Below the pieces are notes generated by a model. The model had not been told where the DNA came from, did not search any database, and was given only the letters and a program-made list of their open reading frames with translations. A stretch of 64,000 nucleotides of DNA. It comes from Ancylostoma caninum. Its lineage: Eukaryota > Nematoda > Chromadorea > Rhabditida > Ancylostomatidae. The stretch is taken from the NCBI GenBank assembly GCA_037903475.1, contig JBAJFG010000019.1:5083001-5147000 (forward strand), written 5' to 3'. This document shows positions 54,995-64,000 of the stretch, piece by piece (the first letter of the stretch is position 1; each line of letters starts with the position of its first letter). A program made the position numbers and the translations under genes.

Positions 54995-55154
54995 GGGACT
55001 GGAATTCATGAAATGATCACCAAGCAAACCGAAGACGGTTAGTTTTACCGGTTATGACATACACATACTATGTAATAGTAAAAGACGAGGGACGTATAAG
55101 TTGATTTGATAGCCTGGTTTCGCTCGATATATGCGTCCACAAATCCTAGCCCAG
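54995..55154. mobile_element. MITE family C, diverged copy
   Basis: The left end GGGACTGGAATTCATGAAAT with CACCAAGCAAACC and the right end GCCTGGTTTCGCTCG with AAATCCTAGCCCAGT are the family C ends with substitutions. Confidence 0.7.
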
Positions 55155-56523
55155 TAAAAAATAACAGTCATACTGAAATGTGAATCTTCCACAATCTTCC
55201 ACACCATATATGGTACATTTCCAGGGACATACGTAACTCTTCTATGAATGTGTGCATGCTATCCCGTCATGCAATAATGCTTTGTGACTAGATGTATTTC
55301 CTTCAAAGTGAAGTCACTGCTCCATGGAAGCAAAACAGAAAGGATGCCTGAGACAAGCTGTGGGTAGGTGCTGAGTTGGCTATCCAGTGCATCGCACAGC
55401 ATCAGAAAGAATGTGAATGTTACTCCGAAATCAGAGGTCTCTAGTAAGGATATTCCCACAGTGCTGCTCAAGCCCTATCAAATCAAGTTTGGACTGAGGT
55501 CGTTTCTATCGTTGATAAAAAAAAAGCCAAAATTCAAAGGGAAATGTTGAATTTTCCAAAAAAGCGCGGAAACTACAGAAGAGAAGTTGTGCCACATTGA
55601 GTCACAAAAATATATCCCTCGTGACCGTGAACAAAAAATAAACAAGATTTAAAGAAGTCGAGTGTTTAGTCTACCTCTTTTTTCCCTGAAAACGCTGCAG
55701 ATAATTTTCTTCACCACCAGGCACGATTGCTGAATCCAGCCGGGTTATGCACAGTGAAGCACTTCCAATGGAATTCAGTGTCTTCAAAATAGTGTCTTCG
55801 CATTCGTCAACGACAACTAATCTTTTCTGCTCGTTATTCTTTTTTCCATGACGCTAGCGATGATCAAATAAATTATAGAAAATAATAAAACTTGAAGAGT
55901 GAAAAATAAAACTCTACTAGAGAAGAAAAGAAAAGAGGGGACAAGAACGAAATTGTTTGCCAAAAAAAAAACCAGGCCTATTGCATCTATGTATAACAGC
56001 ATATGTATGTATTTTGTTTTTACTGCAACCACATTTAAGGGATTGCACCCGATCGGTCCACAATTGGTCCCTGCCGGATTAGAGAGGGGAAGGGATAGCC
56101 TACGTGATATTTCGCAGATAATTCGGCTTCCGCCACTGCAGCGCATCGAAAAAAGGAGGACAGATAGTTTTTTAGCTAACTATTAGTCACTACGTTGAGA
56201 TAAAGTCCGCCATAAGCAAGTGATTGCGAAACACTGCACCGAACCCATAGAACACTCCACAAAAATCACACCAAAATAAAAGTGAGAAGAAAGCTTGCAG
56301 CAAAAAAAAAAAACAGGATTTATATTTTTTGCAGGATCTGTCGAAGCGCTTTCGTGGATCTCCGTGAGCCACAAGAAAATGCAGTCGGACAGGGATGCAT
56401 GCCGAGGGAAGTCGGAGCAGGTGGGCGAAAAGGGCAACGCTTTCACTGTCGGCCTCGCTGCAAGACGGCGCGTAACAATATCAGTGATGGCTTTGATCGG
56501 AGTAAACACTTAGGGTTACAACG
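55155..56523. other. no accepted gene
   Basis: Minus frames at 55471-55259 and 56509-56183 read plausibly (LSTYPQLVSGILSVLLPW; ITDIVTRRLAARPTVKALPF) but no in-phase splice partners were found. Confidence 0.3.
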
Positions 56524-56629
56524 CTAGAGTACGGTGCGCCCACCTTCTGCAGCAATCCTGGAATTCATGGCTGCTTCGGCCACCAATTTTCTGAGCCCCT
56601 CTTTTTTTTTCAGGAATTCGGACAGCCCT
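56524..56629 (-). CDS. candidate 3'-terminal exon, product unrecognised
   Basis: A CTATTCAG acceptor, one base to complete a codon, then GLSEFLKKKEGLRKLVAEAA, MNSRIAAEGGRTVL and TAG. Lys/Ala-rich and helical. No upstream exon of matching phase was identified and no AATAAA was noted close by. Confidence 0.35.
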
Positions 56630-56850
56630 CTGAATAGTTCAGGATTGAAGGGAAAGCGATCAGAACCAAGCTCATGACTATAAATTATCAGCAGGAGGTC
56701 GTAAAGGTGGGAGGGAAGAGGAGAAGAGAGAAGAGAGTGTGAATGTGTGAAAATTTGCATGCAGGACTTTGCTGAAATCCTATTTTTTCACCTATTTTAA
56801 TATTCTCTATTATATCCCAATTCCTATTTTATTCATGCAACAGGATGTTA
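56630..56850. other. no feature seen
   Basis: GA-rich tract near 56705-56740, otherwise unremarkable. Confidence 0.3.
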
Positions 56851-56935
56851 GGAGCAAATTGGTCCAGTGGCCGAGTAGACACGCATCTGATTATTACGAA
56901 GACAGCTCTAGGGTTTGGATCACGCCTGTGCCTTT
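56851..56935 (+). repeat. tRNA-headed SINE-like sequence
   Basis: TTGGTCCAGTGGCCGAGTAG (A box) and TAGGGTTTGGATCACGCC (diverged B box) about 50 bases apart, resembling the locus at 13556. Confidence 0.45.
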
Positions 56936-57241
56936 TGTTTTGGAATTTTGCAATTTATACTTACAATTTTGCCTTGACTCGTTCAGAAGGTTACAACCCA
57001 CAATGGTATTACCGCATGAACTACATACGAAACAATTCCACTGTCTAAACCACAGCATATTCTGCATTTGTTTTCGATTGGTTCTGATCATTAGAACCAT
57101 TTCAGAAATTGGTATATTCCTATATACAGTACAAATCAGCAAGAAATGGGGCACCGACAAGATCCACACCATCGACCAGCTTCTCAATAGTACGCTACGA
57201 TCCTCACTCAGCCACTCCCACAAACGTTGCAGTGACGCCAT

Positions 57242-57471
57242 AGGGGCAATTCATACTAGAAGCATGCGTCTGACGCGCGTGCGTCCTTATGATGAAGGAT
57301 AGCGTCAATTAAAAGCCGCTGTCGTATCGCTAACCCAGCTCAGATGCATGCTTCTGCGGCCTTTCATTGAGGATTTACATGCCGCGCTCACCCGCCTTTA
57401 TGGAAAGTCCCCGCAAATAGATGGGTGCGTCTGACGCACGACTGACGCACGCGTATAGCATAAATTTCCTT
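57242..57471. mobile_element. MITE, family A copy 2
   Basis: The left end AGGGGCAATTCATACTAG with GCGTCTGACGCGCG and, in reverse complement, the right end AAGGAAATTTATGCTATACG with GTGCGTCAGTCGTGCG. Same layout as 4448-4680. Confidence 0.7.
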
Positions 57472-58268
57472 ATGGAAACCCTTGACGTGCTCTCCTGAGC
57501 TTTAGAAGACCAGCTGAGCAAAAATGATGGACATATTATATGTACATCAACATCCTCTTGGACAGTGCTTCCAAACAACACACGTATACAAATCTCTCGT
57601 TTCAAACTCCGTGGTTAGCCTAGCGCACTTGCCCTATTGGTGGATAAATAAATGAAGAGTTGAATAGATCAGCAAGCACCGAAACTGGTTGAGATTCCAA
57701 GCAGGCCTGAGTTATTTTTGAAGACTTCACATCTTGCTTTCTTTGAAGTTATAAGGATGGAAGAGCTTCTCTTCAGATGGACATGTACTTAATGTAAAAT
57801 ACACATAAATACTAATTAAGGAAACAGGAACGAACTTAATGCAATCGCACATTTATTACCTCATTAGTACTGAAGCAAGTACGTATCACTGAAGTCCTTA
57901 AAGTTGAAGCAAATGCGGAAGTACACACCTAAGCAGTGCATGTTGGTGCGTTTCCCAGAACATCCATAGATGAAATATTGCAGGTGCAGAACATTTAGTT
58001 ATTAAATGAACTTCTAGGAAAGCTGAACAAGTCCGGATTGACGAATGTAAGTCACATTACCGGAGCTGCATCAATTCCCACCTCATCAGTCAAATAATAA
58101 AAAGCTGAACATTTCAAAAAACCAAAAAAAATAATTATATATGTTATTGTATTGCGTGTCGACGTATAGTATCATTCTAACCAACGATGATTATTGTTAC
58201 TGGTTTTGATTTGTTATAGATTACTGAATGCCACGAGACACAGCACTGAAAGTGGGGTTGTTAACCTG
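57472..58268. other. no gene seen
   Basis: AT-rich; only short frames. Confidence 0.35.
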
Positions 58269-58472
58269 TGCTGGGATTCATGAAGCTATAACTAAGCAAA
58301 CCAGCGACTGCTACCGCGACTGGTTACAGTGCAGAGTAATTGACGGTAAGAGACAAGTAACGGTAGGAGACTCAGGGAGTAAAAGTTGGTTTGCTAGCCT
58401 GGTTCCGTTAGGTTACGCGTCCACGCATCCTACCCCTGGTTTCGCTTGGTTACGCATTCATGCATCCTAGCT
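58269..58472. mobile_element. MITE family C with CTG target duplication
   Basis: The left end TGCTGGGATTCATGAAGCTA with ACTAAGCAAACC and the right end GGTTTCGCTTGGTTACGC with ATTCATGCATCCTAGCT. CTG flanks both sides (58266-58268 and 58473-58475), the same duplication as the 23405 copy. Confidence 0.82.
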
Positions 58473-60429
58473 CTGAAAAGACTTATCTTCCGCTGCTCGA
58501 CTCTCCAAATGCGAGAAATGACTTCTAATAGACAGGCTGACTGCCCCATCCACATCAAACTGTCACTGCCCGTGTCGCTATCTGACATTTCTGGCAATAA
58601 TCCAAACACCACTTCCTCTTTTCAGCGCCTTTTTTCTACAGCAATCAAACGCATGTAAATGGTTACGCACATTGCCATATTTCGACAAGGCTTTGATAAG
58701 AAAGCATGATCATAAATTCCAACCTCTCTGCTTTCCAGCTCATTGACGCAGTTATAGAAAAAATCAAGGAACTTCTAATTTCCGTAATATGTTATGGCAG
58801 GTGACAGCTGCAAAAACGACCACATTGAAACTGTTCGCACAGACATCCGCAGAGAGAGGTTTTCAAGCATGAAGCTAAGGAGCGAGTAGGGGGATACGTA
58901 AATGAAGCTGCTGTGAATTTGTCAGTTTGTCCAGGAGCAGAATTCATAAAGTTTCCGCGAAGGCTGCGATGCGACCTGCCTGCCCTTCTGAATTGAAAGA
59001 GTTCAGCGGGCAGAAATGGGTATATTTTATCCAGGCGATTTTTTACAAGTGATCTGTCCCGATCAGCGATGATACTTATGACAAGGATAGCAATGTATAT
59101 ACCTCATTATGTCGGAGAACTTTACCCACTTTAAAATTTAAAACTTTAAAACTTTAAAATTAGTGGACATTTATGAATCCCACCTCAAAAGCAAGATATA
59201 AATAAAACCCTGTCAGGAACATCTTCTAGGATTCGCTATGTGGTAGACACGTGATAAGCAGCTTTCACTCATCATAAACGCTCATTCGAAGTGAATAAAT
59301 TTCGTAGCTGTAATAATCGGTATTTGAGACTCCTTCATGTTCCACATCTATTTGTTTCCATTTGTACCAACACCAACGTAAATAGATGAACAAACAAATA
59401 AATGAATGAATAAATAAAAACATAAATATTTGTGATGAAGTTTACTTATAGGAACGTTTGAAAGAATGACATATCATTTGGTTACAAAACCAACCCGCAA
59501 CTACCGGAACCAAAGAAAAAATCTATGTCACATTCTCCAACACACCCTCAAACTTTTTCAAGAGAGAAGTTTTTGGGATCATGTTCAGTTATGTATGAGG
59601 GTTTCCATCGTTTAGGTTTTCGCAGTATTAATGCATAGTACCCTACGGACACGCACTAGGGGTTCTTCACCACATGAAAAATGGAAGCAAACTCGTACCA
59701 TACAACTCCCTCCCCCACCAAGACGAAAGTATTAGAATTTCGTCTTCATACGTATGTTTATTCTTTTCAGGTGACTATGGAAAGACTCTGAAGACGCGCA
59801 GCGCTTCACTAACGAGACGTCCGATATGTCGACGCAGCCAAAATAAAAACTGAGTCATAACGCTTCGCCCCAACAAGCAAAGGAAAACTTGAAGACGCTC
59901 TGCGCGCAACGCAAACGCAACGTTGCGAAACTTGGCGGTCGCAGACTGATCTCAGGATGACACCTAGGCAAACTATGATGCGGTCTGAGTGATCTCGCAG
60001 AAACACCCAAATAGGCGTAGGCGTTCGAAAGTCATTCGATTCGTTACAATCTATAGGAATATAGTTCTTCAGTGTTACTTATGTCGGCTTGTTTAGAACT
60101 GCGATATTTGGTTTTTGATCACACAAAATTTAGCAAAAAGATCTAGCACAAGCGTCTCTAGCTTTTTGAAACATATCTAAAAATTCAATATCATTGGAAT
60201 TGTTAGTTCGGTTAAGTCAAGCCGTTAATTTGAGCAAACACATTATGCTTCGCAAATCTTGGACGCTTATGGTTACACCGGCAAGTTACCTTGTTACAAT
60301 AAATGGAGACAAAGATGATCACAAAACTATTTGTTCAAGTTAGAAAAACAAATTTAAAGTTGATTTATGGGAAATCTGCCCAAATATTTAAAAAATGACA
60401 TTTACTTCGTGAAATATTCTTCACTCTAG
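58473..60429. other. no accepted gene
   Basis: A minus frame at 58578-58491 starts MSDSDTGSDSLMWMGQS after a TTGCCAG acceptor, but no donor or partner exon was found. TTTAAAA and AAATAAATG repeats lie near 59130 and 59400. Confidence 0.3.
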
Positions 60430-60987
60430 CAAAGGTGACCGCTCCCAAATACTAAGAAGTTGTGCTTTTAACAAAGGCGAACTCGTGAACGTTTTTCTTC
60501 CTGTCAGAAAGCGTAAGAGCACCACTTATATGATGCTTGAGACTTCTGGCACTGAGCCAACTCTTTTTCCAAAGGAAAAAGTTTACGATATTTCCAAAAG
60601 CGCAGGTACAGGGTGCCGCTTATGTCCCCGGAATTTCATTTGATATTTCCTCCTCAACGAAGGCCAGCAAAGCCCAGGGATCTTTGTATTCTGGTCCCCA
60701 CTCCAGGTACTCCATGCATCAAATCTCCCAACAAGTTACGAAGCTGGATGTCATGTTATACAGACAAAACAACTTAAGACCGTCAGCAGGAAACTGCAGC
60801 CCAGTTCTTGGGCAGAGAAGGTGAGGTGGCATTCGTGCTCCATCTCAATCCTACAGAAATCCTCTATCTCCCGAAATTATCGCCGATCATTTCAAAATTG
60901 AAAACGCTGCCACATGCCAGCAGGAATTTCGCGAAATCCAGTGAGATGCTTGGAGGCTTGTCAGAACTCCAAAACTGGTCAGTTTAG
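60430..60987 (+). CDS. candidate two-exon 3' gene end, product unrecognised
   Basis: Exon 60430-60605 follows an ACTCTAG acceptor and ends at GCAG|GTACAG. Exon 60857-60987 follows a CCTACAG acceptor and ends at TAG. Phases match (one base plus two). The peptide contains GDRSQILRSCAFNKGELVNV, FLPVRKRKSTTYMMLETS, PTLFPKEKVYDISKSA and EILYLPKLSPIISKLKTLP. The proposed intron also carries an open frame (GAAYVPGISFDISSSTKA), so the splice model is uncertain. No family recognised. Confidence 0.4.
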
Positions 60988-61319
60988 ACATCAATCGTTG
61001 TGTGTGTCCACGTATTCTGATTCGCATTATACGATAAATATATTTTTGCTTGGATCATTTTTACATGATATAAAGAAAAGTCCTTGTCCGGGAACATAGT
61101 ACGCACTCCGTAGTTGGCACCTTACCTCCTAGATCTGAATGTAAAAAATCGGGCGAAAAAAGTGTTCCGATTGGAAAACCTTGAAAGAAGCAAATATTGT
61201 AAGCAAGTACCATCCTAGATTGTAGAATTCTAACGGAGTGACGGGGCAACAGGGCAGCATCGTCCCCATACCCCGACAAAACATAACAGTTGATAGTACG
61301 GAACTTCAGCAACTTCTGC

Positions 61320-63111
61320 AGCTCTACCGACTAGCAATTACAGTAAATACAAGTGTAGCTTGAAGGTCGAGCTGGGAAGCGGGCCTTACAATCCTCATTG
61401 CTGACCTGTCTCTGCGCTGTTGTAGGTTAAGTTTCTGTTCTATTAGGGACCTCAGATTGCACAGACAAGTAAATATAGGAGAAAACAAAGCTATTCGTAC
61501 ACAAGTACCATCTGCCATCGGTAGTGATCTCTGGCCCAAGGCAAAATGAGATCAGATATTCTGATTCTACCAGGCAAAGCCCGTTAACAACCTTCTCCAA
61601 ATGGAATCTCTGTATGAGTGTAGGGACGCAGCCGTAGTACGGTACGTACTTTGTTGATTATGCGGAATGAGGCTAAGTGCTCCATAAAAGATGCCGCCCG
61701 TGCTGATTGCATCAATAACAAGCGGTTGGCAAAACTCAAAAGTAATTGCTATGCTCGCCTGGTTAGCCTTAACTGAGATGAGCCCTGACTGTACCAAGAA
61801 AAAGGAAAGGTTTTTACACAATAACCCAATACCTCCTTTCCACACCCCCACCTACGTACGTATGTTCCGAGCGCATCATTCCAATAAAGGCAATAACATA
61901 ATTCATTGGCTAGCAAGCACAGTAAGCAACAGAAAAAGCCTGATTTTCCACATCAGAAGATCATATCCATAGCATCCTACGTCAAAAAAAGTCAATAAAA
62001 ACGAAATACCTTCGAAACTCTGTGCCAGATTGTTTACTGTTTCCAATATGAGCAGAAGATACTGAATTTCATCTAGGAAAAGTTGGATCCTAATCACTAC
62101 CACTATATAGCCATAATCCTGCTCTAATCACTACACAAGTACAAAGATATTATAAAATGTAAGTGTAACCTGGATTCTCTATAGAAGAAAAGGTCTTTTA
62201 TCGAGGAAACTGCTGTAAGAATACCTTCAGCCAACCCTATAGCTGATCCCTGATGGATGGTTAAACCATTGGAATGGTGAAAACTAAAAAATCTCAGAAA
62301 CCCATCATTATGTAGATCTTTTCATGTCGATTATTTTCACTTAAACGCTTCCAAGCTCGCGTGAAAATTGAAAAACGCGTCAGCGAATCGCGCATTACAG
62401 TACGAACTGATGTTGAAAATGATAACGCAATCCGCAACATGTATCCATACCGTAACCACCAGTGCTAAAGCTAGGATAGCCAATTTGTCCAGGATGAACA
62501 AAACATAGCATCAAGGCGTGCTAAGGCCCGACACTAAGATCCTATAAAGTGCTTTCGCACTAGAAAGATCCACAACTAAGACGCACTCAAAATAGCAATT
62601 AATAGGAAGAGGTCAGGCTTGAAACTTTGGAGGATGATCATAAAATCGGGTAATAATCGCAGCTCGTCCCGAGTGCAAACATTATAAAAGAGCCCTATGG
62701 CCGGAAACGAAGGTAGGGTGTGCTCAAATAACCTCGTCGTCTGCGAGATAAAACGTTTACGGTCTAATATTTAGCACTTTACGAACAACGGCGCAGCAGT
62801 AATAGGAATGAGCAGCATAAGGAACAACCAGGAAGAGTTCTATAAGGGGTGTGCAAATGGGGTAAATCATGGTCAAATCCGAATTCTCTTAGGAGACATA
62901 ATGTACAGCCAAAAATGTGTGGCAATCCATGAAGGTCAAGCTTGATACGCAGATTTATTATTAAAGCCGTTATAGAGGCAACTATTCCCTCCAAAACAGC
63001 AGCAATGCAAATATTAATTAAAATAACAACATTAGGAACCCACATAATAGCCCATACCGCCAAAGTATGACGTGAGAACCAATTGAAAATGCTTATCAGC
63101 AGTCTTAGGTG
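61320..63111 (-). pseudogene. exons of a multi-pass membrane protein, possibly a decayed chemoreceptor-like gene
   Basis: Minus-strand pieces in order: 63111-62840 (RLLISIFNWFSRHTLAVWAI, VVILINICIAAVLEGIVASI, then in another frame MIYPICTPLIELFLVVPYAA); 62510-62341 (VLFILDKLAILALALVVTVW, IHVADCVIIFNISS); about 62100-61990 (VVIRIQLFLDEIQYLLLILE, TVNNLAQSFE); and 61795-61653 (SGLISVKANQASIAITFEFC, LVIDAISTGGIFYGALSLIP). At least four hydrophobic segments suggest a polytopic membrane protein such as a nematode chemoreceptor. A frame change near 62895 and unresolved joins suggest decay or an incomplete model. Confidence 0.4.
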
Positions 63112-63378
63112 CTAACCCGGGAGAGGTGACACCGAGCTGGTGCAAGCCGAAAACAACGAACCCAAGTAAACACAAAGATCCAACTTCCACAGAAAAGGAC
63201 ATGAGCTCGGTTGTCTACTAAGGACACATGTACCGTTACTACTTATTACCGCTGTAACGGGAATAGGGAATGGGAAAGTACTGATCACATCCTAAGCGGA
63301 AAAACCCACATATAAGGTAATTTTAGAAGCTCAGAAGTCAGAAAAGGAATTCGACAAAAATGGGAAAAATAGTCATAG

Positions 63379-63543
63379 GCGTTAGGATTCATGAACCCAT
63401 AAGCGAGCGAAAAGTGGCTAGCAGACAAAATTTAACCTTCTGCGTCTCCCAACAATACTGAGTCCATAGAGTTACTGCAAGTCATCCATATTACTGCAAG
63501 TCATCGTTGGTTTACACGGTTAACATTTCATGAATGCCAGTGC
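63379..63543. mobile_element. MITE family C, diverged copy
   Basis: The left end GCGTTAGGATTCATGAACCC and the right end TTGGTTTACACGGTTAACAT with TTCATGAATGCCAGTGC keep the family C pattern with many changes. ATTACTGCAAGTCATC-type words are duplicated inside. Confidence 0.5.
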
Positions 63544-64000
63544 GGAACCTTGCCAGCTTAGGTTAAGACAGGGTAGGTCCAACAGTTCCCACTTTTGGAG
63601 GCTGCGGAAAAAAATAAAATACAAGAATTGGTAGCATCCGCTCAGTGGCATCCATGAATACATTATGTACAATCTCTTTACTATCCAATGACGACAAGTG
63701 CCACTACCTCATGGGCTATTCCAACAACTACATAACTTCCACAATGCGATTAGGTCCCCAAGTACAAAATAAGTATTGAGGTCGGAATCCAGTTGGGATT
63801 TAAAAGTGCCAGTTGTATGGAGAAGAGATGCAACCCTTCAAAGATCCCGAATAACGTCCTCTACAAACCAAGGAAGAAGAGAGAGCTCAAGGAGGAAGAA
63901 CCATGGCAGATCATACCATAGGTCGGGTAGGAATTCGGAACGACCGCAGGCGAGGCCAGAAAAGTTATAGTAGTAATGTGAGCTTTTCGTTGAAATAACA
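63544..64000. other. no accepted gene
   Basis: The 64-codon plus frame at 63776-63970 is Arg/Ser-rich without support; a gene may continue beyond the right edge. Confidence 0.3.

Noticed and set aside
58936..59190. GAATTCATAAA ... TTTATGAATCCC inverted words resembling family C ends
   Set aside because: Similarity is limited to about 12 bases at each end without the AACCAAGCAAACC subterminal sequence.
1..64000. CRISPR arrays, rRNA genes, prokaryotic operons or viral genes
   Set aside because: None seen. Repeats are transposon ends, tandem duplications or microsatellites, and gene structure is eukaryotic.

Overview
The window looks like nuclear DNA of a nematode, most likely a strongylid such as a hookworm. 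This rests on AT-rich sequence, introns ending in TTTTCAG-type acceptors, one gene that reads as the AP-1 protein FOS-1, a 22-base stretch matching the trans-spliced leader SL1 at 20 positions, and a dense load of mariner/Tc1, PIF/Harbinger, hAT, CR1-like and RTE elements. Nothing bacterial (operons, CRISPR, rRNA) was seen. Most open frames here are chance or transposon-derived, so the gene list is short.

Left third (1-21000). A CR1-like LINE on the minus strand runs off the left edge with an open endonuclease frame. The 3' end of an unrecognised plus-strand gene (two exons, stop, poly-A signal) lies at 2728-3305. After that comes transposon territory: small inverted-repeat elements (4448, 7486, 9018, 10063, 17692, 19167), a 1.2 kb terminal-repeat element present twice in opposite orientation (5685-6939 and 11093-12311), tRNA-headed SINE-like loci, an RTE reverse-transcriptase fossil (14765) and a decayed Tc1/mariner transposase (18102).

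Middle (21000-42700). Two copies of one PIF/Harbinger element serve as each other's empty-site controls. Copy 1 (21077-24229) carries a 1.49 kb hAT-type insertion with an 8-bp target duplication and a 151-bp MITE with a CTG duplication. Copy 2 (36348-38486) lacks both and retains the N-terminal transposase region. Two related mariner copies follow (38768-40046 and about 40540-41083). Between them are an SL1-like relic, a possible tyrosine-kinase relic and exons of a small membrane protein.

Right third (42700-64000). The best-supported host gene is a fos-1 orthologue on the minus strand, 42983 to at least 53054 and probably 54444. Its exons join in phase and encode the basic region, leucine zipper and C-terminus. 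Its introns have absorbed a 5'-truncated LINE, a 2.29 kb near-palindromic foldback element and a MITE remnant almost touching a 5' splice site. Beyond it lie weaker candidates: a terminal exon (56524), a two-exon plus-strand gene (60430-60987) and membrane-protein-like exons (61320-63111), with more MITEs.

All intron/exon calls were made by eye from splice signals, phase and open frame. No alignment or search was run.
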